Source of the DNA: Ramlibacter paludis
GTDB lineage: Bacteria; Pseudomonadota; Gammaproteobacteria; Burkholderiales; Burkholderiaceae_C
DNA: 64,000 nt
Assembly: GCF_022012305.1 (NCBI RefSeq)
Contig: NZ_JAKLTM010000003.1
Span: 1-64,000 of the forward strand
Reading direction: 5' to 3'
In this document: positions 7,853 through 17,800 of the stretch, piece by piece
How positions within the stretch are numbered: position 1 is the first letter of the stretch
How the letters are laid out: the number at the start of each line of letters is the position of its first letter
The notes under the pieces: generated by a model
Told to the model about the DNA's origin: nothing
The model's input: the letters and a program-made list of their open reading frames with translations, nothing else
Databases searched by the model: none
Translations under genes and position numbers: made by a program

Positions 7853-8030
7853 AGCACTGATGCTCCGTCCGGTCCAAGTGCCGCTGCGCGGAGAGCACAC
7901 CCGGGAAAATGCGAGGACCGCGCGGAATAACATGCAGCGCGGTCCCTCCTGTCGAGAGGATCCGGCTTTGCCGGTCCTCTCGACACTGATCGGGCAACTC
8001 TGAAAAATCGCATGGCGATTTTTCAGAGTT
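7853..8030. repeat. Structured intergenic repeat, copy A (single-ended)
   Basis: The first copy of a repeat family shared with 44818-45075. It contains a GCTCC/GGAGC hairpin, a core hairpin (9-bp arms 7915-7923 and 7937-7945, loop GGAATAACATGCA), a middle hairpin at 7950-7985 with a constant CCGGC-TTT-GCCGG tip, and a terminal perfect 16-bp hairpin (7996-8011/8015-8030). Outer stem bases differ from the other copy but pairing is kept. It starts right after the MAPEG stop and carries no open frame. Confidence 0.75.
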
Positions 8031-8126
8031 AAGTGATTACCCGCAGGGGATGGTCCTGATGCAGTGCAGCGAAGCTGCGTCTAACCTCTATTCATTCCGA
8101 CAAGAAAAGAAGAGAGGACCACCGCG

Positions 8127-9164
8127 ATGCCCCCGCCTTTGCTGGACCGACGGCGCTTTGGCCTGCTGGCCGCGGCCGTGGTGGCAGCCCCGGCGCTGCG
8201 TGCGCAGGGCAAGGTGGAGAAGCCGCGCGTCGTGATCGCGGTCGCCGGCAAGGCTTCGTTCTATTCGCTGCCGCTGACGGTGGCCGACCAGCTCGGCTAC
8301 TTCAAGGCCGAGGGCGTCGATGTCGAACTGGCCGACTTCGCCGGCGGCGCCCGCGCGCAGCAGGCCGTGATGGGCGGCAGCGCCGACATCGTGAGCGGCG
8401 CCTACGAGCACACCATCAACCTGCAGGCGCGCAACCAGCATTACCGCAGCTTCGTGTTGCTGGGACGCGCGCCGCAGATCGCGATGGGCGTCTCCCCGCG
8501 CGCCATCCCCGGCTACCGCACGATCGCCGACCTGCGCGGCAAGCGCATCGGCGTGTCGACGCCGGGCTCGTCGACCAACATGGTCGCCAACCTGGTGCTG
8601 GCGCGCGGCGGCCTGAAGCCGGCCGACGTCAGCTTCGTCGGCGTGGGCATGTCGACCAGCGCCATCACGGCGCTGCGCGCGGGCCAGGTCGACGCGATGA
8701 GCAACACCGAACCGGTGATGACCATGCTGGAGCAGAAGGGCGAGGTCAAGATCATCAGCGACACGCGCACGCTCAAAGGCACGCAGGAGGTGTTCGGCGG
8801 CCCGATGCCGGCGTGCTGCCTGTACGCGCCGGTGGAATTCGTCGACCGTCATCCCAATACCTGCCAGGCGCTGGCCAACGCGGTGGTGCACAGCCTGAAG
8901 TGGCTGCAGACGGCGGGGCCCAGCGACATCATCAAGACGGTGCCCGAGGGCTACCTGCTGGGGGATCGCGCGCTGTACCTCGCCTCGTTCAACAAGGTGC
9001 GCGAGGCGATCGCACTCGACGGCATGCTGCCGGAAGAGGGCGCGAAGACCGCGCTGAAGGCGCTGGCGAGCTTCGAGCCGGCGGTGGTGGCGGACCGCAT
9101 CTCCCTGGGACGCACGTACACGAACGATTTCGCGCGGCGGGCGAAGGAGAAATTCAAGGCGTAG
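8127..9164 (+). CDS. ABC transporter substrate-binding protein (NMT1/SsuA-like)
   Basis: A 345-aa periplasmic binding protein of the nitrate/sulfonate/taurine (NMT1) type. The N-terminus has a DRRRFGLL twin-arginine-like motif before a hydrophobic signal (AAAVVAAPALRAQ), so export may use Tat. The body has two alpha/beta lobes, with VADQLGYFKAEGVDVEL and GGSADIVSGAYEHT typical of the family and a conserved LRGKRIGVSTPGSS. No permease or ATPase gene is adjacent, so its partner transporter and ligand are unknown. AGAGAGGA precedes the ATG. Confidence 0.85.
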   Translation: MPPPLLDRRRFGLLAAAVVAAPALRAQGKVEKPRVVIAVAGKASFYSLPLTVADQLGYFKAEGVDVELADFAGGARAQQAVMGGSADIVSGAYEHTINLQARNQHYRSFVLLGRAPQIAMGVSPRAIPGYRTIADLRGKRIGVSTPGSSTNMVANLVLARGGLKPADVSFVGVGMSTSAITALRAGQVDAMSNTEPVMTMLEQKGEVKIISDTRTLKGTQEVFGGPMPACCLYAPVEFVDRHPNTCQALANAVVHSLKWLQTAGPSDIIKTVPEGYLLGDRALYLASFNKVREAIALDGMLPEEGAKTALKALASFEPAVVADRISLGRTYTNDFARRAKEKFKA

Positions 9165-9166
9165 AA

Positions 9167-9186
9167 AAGGGGCCCGAGGGCCCCTT
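9167..9186. terminator. Bidirectional terminator
   Basis: A perfect 9-bp hairpin (AAGGGGCCC-GA-GGGCCCCTT) between convergent genes; the minus-strand copy is followed by TTTTC, the plus-strand copy by a weaker TTGTTC. Confidence 0.7.
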
Positions 9187-9205
9187 GTTCATGTCGCTCG
9201 CTCTC

Positions 9206-9688
9206 TTAGCTGCGGCGGCGGTCGTCCGGGAAGCGGTCGTCGCGGTTGCGCACGCCGTCACCGTCGCGGTCGCGGTCGCGGGCATTCGGGATGCCGTCGC
9301 GGTCTAGGTCGCCGTTGGGGCCGAAGCGGCGGTTGTCGGCGTCGTAGCGGTTCGGGATGCCGTCATGGTCGCGGTCGCCGTTGGGACCGCGTTCCCAATT
9401 GCCGCCCACCATCATCCACTCGCCGTTGCCACGCTGGACCCAGCGCGGTTCACGGTACTCGTAGCCGCTGCGGGCGCTCAGCCAATGGCCGTCGACCCAG
9501 GCGTACTGGCCGCCGCGCCACTCGTAGTGGCCGGGCGCCCAGACATAGCCGTGGCGCGGGGCCGGCGCGACTTCGACGCGCGGCGCCGGCGGTGCGACCG
9601 ACACGATGGCGGTGTACTGGGCATGGGCGGCGGCGCCGAGACCCAGGAGGGAAGCCGTGAGGACGGCCAGGGAGATCTTGTTTCGCAT
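9206..9688 (-). CDS. YXWGXW-repeat secreted protein with Asp-rich calcium-type repeats
   Basis: A 160-aa secreted protein. The signal peptide is about residues 1-24 (AVLTASLLGLGAAAHAQ). Then come aromatic repeats (GYVWAPGHYEW, YAWVDGHW, WMMVGGNWERG) of the YXWGXW type, followed by D-rich units (DRDHDGIPNRYD, DLDRDGIPNARD, DRDGDGVRNRDD) like thrombospondin type 3 calcium-binding repeats. The function is unknown; probably envelope-associated. The ATG at 9688 has AGGAGTTATCC upstream and fits the signal peptide. It is transcribed alone. Confidence 0.75.
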   Translation of the reverse strand: MRNKISLAVLTASLLGLGAAAHAQYTAIVSVAPPAPRVEVAPAPRHGYVWAPGHYEWRGGQYAWVDGHWLSARSGYEYREPRWVQRGNGEWMMVGGNWERGPNGDRDHDGIPNRYDADNRRFGPNGDLDRDGIPNARDRDRDGDGVRNRDDRFPDDRRRS

Positions 9689-9854
9689 GGATAACTCCTT
9701 CCGGATGCAATGGAGCCACTTTGGCCCAGCCCGGCCGGGTGCCGCGTCGGGCCACGGCGGGAGCATCCGTGGGAGTTGTCCTGCTTCAACTGATGGTGGT
9801 TACAACTGGACGCCGCGCCTTCACGGGAGCGGGGCCAGCTTCACGCAACGAAGC

Positions 9855-11381
9855 TCAGCGGCGCTTCTGCTTCTGGATCGCGGGCTTGTGCCCGGCGGCT
9901 TTCGCGGGTGCCTTGTGCGGGGCGGCACCGTGGGCGCTGGCCTTGACCGGCGCCTTCGCGGCGGCGCGCACCGGCAGGTGCAGCACGATCTGCTGGCCGG
10001 CCTTCAGCGCGCTGGTCGCGCCGATGTTGTTCCAGTCGGCCACCTGCGCCGGCGTCACCTTGTAGCGGCGCGCGATCGCGGCGATGCTGTCCTTGCGGCC
10101 CGCCTTCACCACGGTGCGGCGCAGCGTCACTTCGGGCGCCAGGCTCAGCTGCGCGTTGTCGGCCACGTGGCCGGCCACGTCGGCCTCCTTGGCGCTCTTG
10201 CGCGGCACGATCAGCACCGAGCCGGCCTTGATCAGCATGCGCGGCGGAATGGCGTTGACGTTGCGCAGGTCGTTTTCCGGCATGCCCACGCGGCGCGCGG
10301 CCTCGCCCACGCTCATGGTCGCGGGCGCGGCCCAGGCCGTCCAGCTCGCGTACTTGCCTTCGCTGTACTCGGCGAAGTTGCGCTTGAAGACGGTGGCGTT
10401 GTCCCACGGCAGCAGGATCTGCGGCGTGCCCGCGGCCAGGATCACCGGCCGGTTCAACTGCGGGTTGAGCGCCTTGAAGTCCTCGATCTCGACGTCGGCC
10501 AGGCGCGCCGCCAGCGACACGTCCATGTCGCGCTCCAGCGTGACGCTCTGGAAGTAAGGATGGTTCTCGATCAGCGGCAGGTCGGCGCGGAAGCTCTCGG
10601 GCGTGGCGACGATGTTCTTCACCGCCTGCAGCTTGGGCACGTAGTTGCGCGTCTCGTTGGGCATGTTCAGGTCGAGGTAGCCCGTGCCCAGGCCGGCGCG
10701 CTGGTTGCGCTGGATGGCGCGCGTGACGTTGCCTTCGCCCCAGTTGTACGCGGCCAGCGCGAGGTGCCAGTCGCCGAACATGCCGTACAGGCGCTGCAGG
10801 TAGTCGAGCGCCGCCTTGGTCGACGCCAGCACGTTGCGGCGGTCGTCGCGGAACACGTTCTGCTTCAGGTCGTAGTCCTTGCCGGTGGCGGGCATGAACT
10901 GCCACATGCCGGCGGCGCGCGCGGTGGAGGTGGCCTGCGGGTTGAAGGCGGACTCGATGAAGGGCAGCAGCGCCAGCTCGGTCGGCATGTTGCGGCGCTC
11001 GAGTTCCTCGACGACGTGGAACAGGTACTTGCGCGAGCGGTCGGTCATGCGCTGGATGTAGTCCGGGCGCGTGGCGTACCACTGCTCGTTCTGGCGCACG
11101 AGGTCGCCCGCGAGGTCGGGCATGGCGAAGCCGCGGCGGATGCGGTTCCACAGGTCCGGCGGCGCCTCCAGGCCGGCGACGCCGCGCGAGGCGGACAGGT
11201 CGGTCGGCTGGATGTCGCTGAGCGGCCCGGTGGGGATGACGGCGGGCAGCGGCGCCTGCGCCTGGACGGCGGGCTTGCCGGCTTCCGCGCCGGCGGCGGG
11301 CACGGCCTCGGGGCCCTGCGTCGTAGCGCAACCGGCCAGGGCCAGCGCGGTGACCAGGACGAGGAGGTGGTACTGCTTCAT
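9855..11381 (-). CDS. mltD: Membrane-bound lytic murein transglycosylase D
   Basis: A 508-aa lipoprotein that cleaves peptidoglycan glycan strands. The lipobox LALAGC gives Cys18. The SLT domain (about 115-240) contains LLPFIESAFNPQA with the catalytic Glu, RAAGMWQFMPATG and YNWGEGN. A region with LysM-like motifs follows; the clearest unit is near 420-465 (IAAIARRYKVTPAQVADWNN), which binds peptidoglycan. The Lys/Ala-rich tail is basic. Its ATG overlaps the gloB stop (ATGA), the gloB-mltD order known in E. coli. Confidence 0.93.
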   Translation of the reverse strand: MKQYHLLVLVTALALAGCATTQGPEAVPAAGAEAGKPAVQAQAPLPAVIPTGPLSDIQPTDLSASRGVAGLEAPPDLWNRIRRGFAMPDLAGDLVRQNEQWYATRPDYIQRMTDRSRKYLFHVVEELERRNMPTELALLPFIESAFNPQATSTARAAGMWQFMPATGKDYDLKQNVFRDDRRNVLASTKAALDYLQRLYGMFGDWHLALAAYNWGEGNVTRAIQRNQRAGLGTGYLDLNMPNETRNYVPKLQAVKNIVATPESFRADLPLIENHPYFQSVTLERDMDVSLAARLADVEIEDFKALNPQLNRPVILAAGTPQILLPWDNATVFKRNFAEYSEGKYASWTAWAAPATMSVGEAARRVGMPENDLRNVNAIPPRMLIKAGSVLIVPRKSAKEADVAGHVADNAQLSLAPEVTLRRTVVKAGRKDSIAAIARRYKVTPAQVADWNNIGATSALKAGQQIVLHLPVRAAAKAPVKASAHGAAPHKAPAKAAGHKPAIQKQKRR

Positions 11382-12151
11382 CTGAATTCGTTCTTCCATT
11401 GGCGCAAGGTCGCGAACACCGAAACGGTGTCCTTCACGTCCGCGCCGCCATGGTCCTTCGCCGCCTGCGCCACTTCCGGCACGCGCGTGCGCAGGAAGGG
11501 GTTGATCGCCTTCTCCGTCGCGATCGAGGAGGGCAGGGTCGGCTCGCCGTGGGCGCGCTGCGACTCGCATTGTTGCCGGTAATGGATCAGCTGCGTGTTT
11601 CCGGGCTCCACCACCGTGGCAAATTTCAGGTTTCCGAGGGTGTATTCGTGTGTACAGCAGACACGGGTCGTGTCCGGCAGCGCCGCCAGCTTGTCCAGGG
11701 AGTCCAGCATCTGCGCCGGCGTGCCCTCGAACAGGCGGCCGCAGCCGCCGGAAAACAACGTGTCGCCGCAAAAGAGCAGGGGACGGCCGTCCAGGTCCGG
11801 CGTGTAGTACGCGATGTGGCCGGCGGTGTGGCCCGGAACGTCGATCACCGTGAAACGCAGGCCCAGGACCTCCACCGCGTCGCCTTCGGCCAGCTTCGTG
11901 AAGGGCTCGGGAATGCGTTCGCGCGCCGGGCCCCAGACCGGGGCGCCGGTGGCTGCGTGCAGTTCGGCGACGCCGCCGATGTGATCGGGGTGGTGGTGGG
12001 TGACTAGAATCGCTGCGAGTTGCAGCCCGTTGCGCGTGAGATATTCCCGCACCGGCGCCGCGTCACCGGGGTCGACGACCAGGGCCCGCTGTCCGTCGTG
12101 CAGCAGCCACAGGTAGTTGTCCTGGAAGGCGGGCAGCGGGATCAAGTTCAT
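11378..12151 (-). CDS. gloB: Hydroxyacylglutathione hydrolase (glyoxalase II)
   Basis: A 257-aa metallo-beta-lactamase-fold enzyme that hydrolyses S-lactoylglutathione to lactate and glutathione, the second step of methylglyoxal detoxification. It shows the THHHPDHIGG metal motif, VPGHTAGHI, CGDTLFSGGCGRLFEG and CCTHEYTLGNLKFA, all glyoxalase II hallmarks, plus a C-terminal NPFLR. The start [13 protein letters not shown] is canonical. The ATG shares the palindromic CATG with the divergent methyltransferase start. Confidence 0.96.
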   Translation of the reverse strand: MNLIPLPAFQDNYLWLLHDGQRALVVDPGDAAPVREYLTRNGLQLAAILVTHHHPDHIGGVAELHAATGAPVWGPARERIPEPFTKLAEGDAVEVLGLRFTVIDVPGHTAGHIAYYTPDLDGRPLLFCGDTLFSGGCGRLFEGTPAQMLDSLDKLAALPDTTRVCCTHEYTLGNLKFATVVEPGNTQLIHYRQQCESQRAHGEPTLPSSIATEKAINPFLRTRVPEVAQAAKDHGGADVKDTVSVFATLRQWKNEFR

Positions 12152-12938
12152 GAGCGAGCAGATTATAGGAATGCAGCAGTGGTTCGAGACCCCGCCCGGC
12201 CGGTACCTCCTGGCCTGGGAACGGGCGGAGTTCGACCGCGCGGTCGCCGACATCTTCGGCTACCACGCGCTGCAGCTCGGGGTGCCCGAACTCGATGCGC
12301 TGGCGGCGAACCGCATGCCGCACAAGTGGCTGGCGCTCGGCTCGCCGCACGAGGCGCAGGGCCCGCAGCGGCCCGCCCTGCTGACCGACTTCGCCGCGCT
12401 CCCGTTCGAGGAGAACAGCATCGACCTGGTGGTGCTGCCGCACTCGCTGGAACTGAACCTGGATCCGCACACGACGCTGCGCGAGGTGGAGCGCGTGCTG
12501 GTGCCCGAAGGCAAGGTGGTGGTCTGCTGCCTGAACCCGGCCAGCCTCTGGGGCCTGCGCCAGCGCCGCGCGCACCTGTACCGCCGCCTCGGCTTCGGTG
12601 AACTCTTCCTGCCCGACGCGGGCGAGTTCATCGGCTACCGGCGCTTGCGCGACTGGCTGCGGCTCCTCGGCTTCGAAGTGGAGAGCAGCAGCTTCGGCTG
12701 CTACCGCCCCGCGCTCGCCAGCGACCAGTGGCTGGACCGCTTCAGCTGGATGGACACGGTCGGCGCGCGTTCCTGGCCGATCTTCGGCGCCGCGTATTTC
12801 ATCGTGGCGGTCAAGCGGGTGCGCGGCGCCCGCCTGATCGGCGCCAACTGGAAGAAGACCAAGGGGCTGGCCTCCGCGCCGGTCCCCATCGCGAACCGCA
12901 GCCACCGGCGGCACCGCGACCTCACACCCACCGAATGA
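12150..12938 (+). CDS. SAM-dependent methyltransferase (YafS-like)
   Basis: A 262-aa class I methyltransferase of unknown substrate. [40 protein letters not shown] (read in parts) is a Methyltransf_11 core; the glycine-rich motif I is degenerate. It sits between gloB and rnhA, as yafS does in E. coli. Two starts are possible: ATG at 12150, whose ATG overlaps gloB's start in CATG, or ATG at 12171 ([10 protein letters not shown]) preceded by AGGA with almost no spacing. The stop overlaps rnhA (ATGA). Confidence 0.82.
   Translation: MSEQIIGMQQWFETPPGRYLLAWERAEFDRAVADIFGYHALQLGVPELDALAANRMPHKWLALGSPHEAQGPQRPALLTDFAALPFEENSIDLVVLPHSLELNLDPHTTLREVERVLVPEGKVVVCCLNPASLWGLRQRRAHLYRRLGFGELFLPDAGEFIGYRRLRDWLRLLGFEVESSSFGCYRPALASDQWLDRFSWMDTVGARSWPIFGAAYFIVAVKRVRGARLIGANWKKTKGLASAPVPIANRSHRRHRDLTPTE
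12162..12167 (-). promoter_or_regulatory. -10 box for gloB
   Basis: A consensus TATAAT on the minus strand, ending ten bases before the gloB ATG, so the transcript would have a 5' leader of only a few bases and no Shine-Dalgarno site. The -35 is weak. The site lies inside the divergent methyltransferase gene. Confidence 0.5.
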
Positions 12939-13384
12939 ACGCAATCGAGATCTACACCGACGGGGCCTGCAAGGGCAATCCCGGCCCCGGCGGCTGGGGC
13001 GTGCTGCTGCGCTCCGGCCCGACCGTCAAGGAGCTGTACGGCGGCGAGCGCAGCACCACCAACAACCGCATGGAGCTGATGGCCGTGATCCAGGCGCTGG
13101 AGGCGCTCAAGCGGCCCTGCAACGTCACGCTCTACCTGGACAGCCAGTACGTGCTGAAGGGCATCACCGAGTGGATGCCGGGCTGGAAGGCCAAGGGCTG
13201 GAAGACCGCCAGCAAGCAGCCCGTGAAGAACCAGGAACTCTGGCAGCGGCTGGACGCTCTGCTCCAGGGTGGCGGGCACGAAGTCGACTGGCGCTGGGTG
13301 CGCGGCCACAATGGCGACCCCGGCAACGAGCGGGCCGATGCGCTGGCGAACCTGGGCGTGACCCAGGCCCTGGCGGGCAAGTGA
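12935..13384 (+). CDS. rnhA: Ribonuclease HI
   Basis: A 149-aa enzyme that cuts RNA in RNA-DNA hybrids. The catalytic set is present: [12 protein letters not shown] (first Asp, residue 9), NNRMELMA (Glu), YLDSQYV (Asp) and [15 protein letters not shown] (His and last Asp). The helix with [15 protein letters not shown] is the basic handle of type HI enzymes. It starts within the methyltransferase stop and is probably co-transcribed with it. Confidence 0.97.
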   Translation: MNAIEIYTDGACKGNPGPGGWGVLLRSGPTVKELYGGERSTTNNRMELMAVIQALEALKRPCNVTLYLDSQYVLKGITEWMPGWKAKGWKTASKQPVKNQELWQRLDALLQGGGHEVDWRWVRGHNGDPGNERADALANLGVTQALAGK

Positions 13385-13570
13385 GGCCGCCGCCGGTGTT
13401 GGCATGCTAAATGTAAAGCGCGGGTAAAAAACCACGGCGCGGGGCCCTGCGGCCGGGTTCCTGCGGCCATCGCGGATGCCGCCGGAGCAACCACCTGTTA
13501 CATTGGGCGATTGGCCTCGCGCCCAGGCGCGCGCCAGCTTGAACAAACGAGACAAGACGGACCTGTTTCC

Positions 13571-14884
13571 ATGGCAGCCAAGGCTCTCTACACCGCCATT
13601 GCCGTCGTCGGCATAGTCGCCGCATCCGGCGCCGCCTGGTGGATGCAACACAGGCCCGCGTCGCGCAGCGATGCGGGGGAGACGGCTGCGGCCGCTCCCG
13701 GCGCGGCGCGCAGCAGCGCCGGCTCCGCCAGCGGCCCCGCGCGTGCGCCGGCGGTGGAAGTGGCGAAGGTCGAACTGGTGCGCCTGACCGACGATGCGCA
13801 GGCCGTGGGCAGCCTGAAGTCGCGCCAGAGCGTGATGCTGCGCCCCGAGGTGAGCGGCCGGGTCACGAGGATCAACTTCCGCGACGCCGACCGCGTGCGC
13901 CGCGGCCAGCTGCTGGTGCAGCTGGACGACCAGCTGCCCGCCGCGCAGGTGAAGCAGGCCGAAGCCGAACTCTCCATCGCGCGTGCCAACCACAAGCGCA
14001 ACCAGGAACTGGTGGAGCAGAAGTTCATCGCGCAGCGCGCCGTGGACGAGAGCGCGGCCAACCTGCAGGTGGCCGAGGCCAAGCTGGCGCTGGCGCAGGC
14101 CACGATGGCGCGCCTGAAGATCGTGGCGCCCTTCGACGGCATCGCCGGCATCCGCGGCATCAACATCGGCGACTACCTCAAGGACGGCGCCGACATCGTC
14201 AACATCGAGGACCTGGACGCCGTCTACGTCGACTTCCGGCTGCCCGAGCGCTACCAGACGCGCGTGCGCCCCGGCCAGACCGCGCTGGTCGAAGTCGATG
14301 CCTTGCCCGGCAAGCGCTTCAACGCCGTGGTGCAGGCCATCGACCCGCTGGTGGACGCCAACGGCCGCTCGGTGGGCGTGCGTGGCTGCATCGACAACCG
14401 CCAGCTGATGCTGCGCCCCGGCATGTTCGCGCGCATCACGCCGGTGTTCAGCGTGCGCGAGGACGCTCGCGTGATCCCCGAAGAAGCGATCGTGCCGCAG
14501 GGCGGCCGCCAGTACGTCTACAAGCTCGTCGACGGCCCCGACCAGGACACGCGCATCGCGCAGCGGGTCGAGGTGCAGGTCGGCATCCGCCAGCCCGGCA
14601 AGGTGGAGATCGTGTCGGGCCTGCAGCCTGGCGACCTCGTCGTCACCGCGGGCCAGCAGCGCATCCAGAAGGACGGCACGCCGGTGCGCGTGCTGGACCT
14701 GAACGGCAAGGGCAACGCGCCCGGCGCCGTCGCCGCCGGCGGCATGGGCGCGCCCGGGGCGGCCCTTCGCGCCGCCGCGGCCTCGACGGAGGTCATCGCC
14801 TCCAGCGCGGGCAACCCCTGCGCCATTGCCGCCGCCGCTCCCGCGCGGGCTCCGCGCAAGCCGGCCGCCCAGCGCGCCGGCTGA
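13571..14884 (+). CDS. RND efflux periplasmic adaptor (membrane fusion protein)
   Basis: A 437-aa adaptor linking an RND pump to an outer-membrane channel. A single N-terminal membrane segment (about 5-25) anchors it. The lipoyl-type half motifs (SVMLRPEVSGRVTRI and RLKIVAPFDGIAGI), a helical hairpin at about 130-175, and a beta-barrel domain (YVDFRLPERY) fit the HlyD/MexE class. The C-terminal 60 residues are low-complexity Ala/Pro. The ATG at 13571 is chosen over an earlier in-frame start because it gives the membrane anchor directly. Twelve bases separate it from the pump gene. Confidence 0.92.
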   Translation: MAAKALYTAIAVVGIVAASGAAWWMQHRPASRSDAGETAAAAPGAARSSAGSASGPARAPAVEVAKVELVRLTDDAQAVGSLKSRQSVMLRPEVSGRVTRINFRDADRVRRGQLLVQLDDQLPAAQVKQAEAELSIARANHKRNQELVEQKFIAQRAVDESAANLQVAEAKLALAQATMARLKIVAPFDGIAGIRGINIGDYLKDGADIVNIEDLDAVYVDFRLPERYQTRVRPGQTALVEVDALPGKRFNAVVQAIDPLVDANGRSVGVRGCIDNRQLMLRPGMFARITPVFSVREDARVIPEEAIVPQGGRQYVYKLVDGPDQDTRIAQRVEVQVGIRQPGKVEIVSGLQPGDLVVTAGQQRIQKDGTPVRVLDLNGKGNAPGAVAAGGMGAPGAALRAAAASTEVIASSAGNPCAIAAAAPARAPRKPAAQRAG

Positions 14885-14896
14885 GCGGGGGCCGCG

Positions 14897-17800
14897 ATGC
14901 AACTTCCCGAAATCGCGATCCGTCGCCCCGTCTTCGCGACGGTGCTCTCGCTGCTGGTGCTGCTGGTCGGCGTGGTCAGCTTCACGCGCCTGTCGGTGCG
15001 CGAGTACCCCAAGATCGACGAGCCGGTCGTCACGGTGAGCGTCAAGTACGCCGGCGCCTCCGCCGAAGTGATCGAGTCGCAGGTGACCAAGCCGCTGGAA
15101 GACTCCATTGCCGGCATCGACGCCGTCGACGTGATCACCTCGATCAGCCGGCCCGAGCAGGCGCAGATCTCGGTGCGCTTCCGCCTGGAGAAGGACGCCG
15201 ACACCGCCGCCGCCGAAGTCCGCGACCGCACCTCGCGCGTGCGCAACCGGCTGCCGCAGGCGATCGACGAACCGGTGATCGCCAAGGTGGAAGCCGACGC
15301 CTTCCCGGTGATCTGGCTGGCCTTCACCAGCGACACGCTCAACCCGCTGCAGATCAACGACCTGGTCAACCGCATCGTCAAGCCGCGGCTGCAGACGGTG
15401 ACCGGCGTGGCCGACGTGCGCATCTTCGGCGAGCGCAAGTACGCCATGCGCGTCTGGCTCGACGCCGAGAAGCTGGCCGGCTACCGCCTGACCACGCAGG
15501 ACGTGGAGGACGCGATCCGCCGCAGCAACCTCGAGGTGCCGGCCGGGCGCATCGAGTCGCAGCAGCGCGAGTTCAGCGTGACCTCGCAGACCGACCTGGT
15601 GAAGCCGGCGCAGTTCGGCGAGATCGTCGTCAAGAACGTGAACGGCTTCCCGGTCAAGATCCGCGACATCGCCCGGGTGCAGGAGGGCGCGGCCGACGAG
15701 CGCAGCGCCGCCCGCCTGAACGGCCGCTATGCCATCTCCGCCGGGGTGATCCGCCAGGCCACCGCCAACCCGCTGACCCTGTCGCAAGGCGTGCGGGACA
15801 TGATCCCCAAGCTGAAGCAGGACCTGCCGGCCGACGTGACGATCGACGTCGCCAACGACAACTCGGTCTTCATCGACCGCTCGGTGAAGAACGTGTACCA
15901 CACGATCGGCGAGGCGATCGTGCTGGTGGCGCTGGTGATCTTCGTGTTCCTGCGCACCGTCCGGGCGTCGATCATCCCCATCGTCACCATCCCGGTCAGC
16001 CTGATCGGCTGCTTCGCGCTGATGGCGATGTTCGGCTTCACCATCAACACGCTGACCCTGCTGGCGCTGGTGCTCGCCATCGGCCTGGTGGTGGACGACG
16101 CCATCGTGATGCTGGAGAACATCTTCCGGCACATCGAGGAGGGGCTGGATCCGTTCTCGGCCTCGATCAAGGGCGCGCGAGAGATCGGCTTCGCCGTCAT
16201 CACCATGACCTTCACGCTGGTGGCCGTGTACGCGCCGCTGGCCTTCACGCCGGGCCGCACCGGCCGGCTGTTCGTCGAGTTCGCGCTGGCGCTGGCCGGC
16301 GCCGTGATGGTGTCGGGCTTCATCGCGCTCACGCTGACGCCGATGATGTGCTCCAAGCTGCTGCGCCACACCGAGAAGCACACCTGGTTCGACGCCCACA
16401 TGGAGCGCTGGCTGACGGCGCTCACCGGCGCCTACGAGCGGGCGCTGCGCTGGGTGGTCACCGCGCGCTGGGGCCAGGCCTCCGGCGGCGCGCGCGGCCG
16501 GCTGCTGCAGGCGCGCTGGCTGGTGATCGGCGTCATGGTGCTGTGCGCGGGCGTGATCGGCCTGGTGTGGCCGACCATGAAGTCGGAGCTGTCGCCGCTG
16601 GAAGACCGGGGCACCATCCTCGCCAACATCAACGCGCCCGACGGCGCCACGCTGGAGTACACGGACCGCTATGCCAAGGCGCTGGAGCGCATCGGCAGCC
16701 AGTACAAGGAATTCGACCGGATCTTCGCCAACCTCGGCAACCCCACGGTCTCGCAGGGCAGCGTGGTCTACCGTGCCGTGGATTGGGACGAACGCAAGCG
16801 CTCGACGCTGGACATCGCGCGCGAGATGGCGCCCAAGTTCAACGCGCTGCCGGGCGTCAACGCCTTCCCGATCACCCCGCCGTCGCTGGGGCAAGGCTTC
16901 CGGGAGCGGCCGCTGAACTTCGTGATCCAGACCTCGGACAGCTACGAGAACCTCAACCGCGTGACGCGGCAGATGCTGGACGAGATCGCGAAGAACCCCG
17001 GCATCCAGAGCGTAGACGTGGACCTGCGCCTGAACAAGCCGGAACTGCGCATCGACATCGACCGCGAGAAGGCGGCCGACCTGGGCGTGGGTGTCGACGT
17101 CGTTGCGCGCGCCCTGGAAACCATGCTGGGCGGCCGGCAGGTGACGCGCTACAAGCGCGACGCCGAGCAGTACGACGTGATCGTGCAGACGCTGCCCAGC
17201 GGCCGCAGCACGCCCGAAGCCATCGACGCGATCAACGTGCGCGGCCGCGGCGACACCATGGTCCCGCTGTCGGCGCTGGTGAAGACGCGCGAGAGCGTCA
17301 GCCCGCGCGAGCTGAACCACTTCGGCCAGCGGCGCGCCGTGGCGATCACGGCCAACCTGGCGGCGGACTACTCGCTGGGCCAGGCGCTGGAGTTCATGAA
17401 CGAGACCTCGGCCAAGGTGCTCAAGCCCGGCTACACCACCGACCTCAACGGCACCTCGCGCGAGTTCCGCAACTCGCAGGGCGCGCTGGCCATCGTGTTC
17501 GTGCTGGCGCTGCTGTTCATCTTCCTGGTGCTGGCGGCGCAGTTCGAGAGCTTCGTCGATCCGCTGGTGATCATGCTGTCGGTGCCGCTGTCGATGGTGG
17601 GCGCGCTGCTCGCCTTGAAGTGGAGCGGCGGCTCGCTGAACGTGTATTCGCAGATCGGCCTGATCACGCTGGTGGGCCTGATCACCAAGCACGGTATCCT
17701 GATCGTCGAATTCGCCAACCAGCTGCGCGAGCAGGGCCTCGACATGGTCGACGCGCTGGTGAAGGCGGCGTCGCAGCGCCTGCGCCCGATCCTGATGACG

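Noticed and set aside
7853..8030. Insertion sequence or MITE at the repeat
   Set aside because: No transposase, no terminal direct repeats and no open frame; the hairpin order fits a structured repeat better, although a MITE-like origin cannot be excluded.
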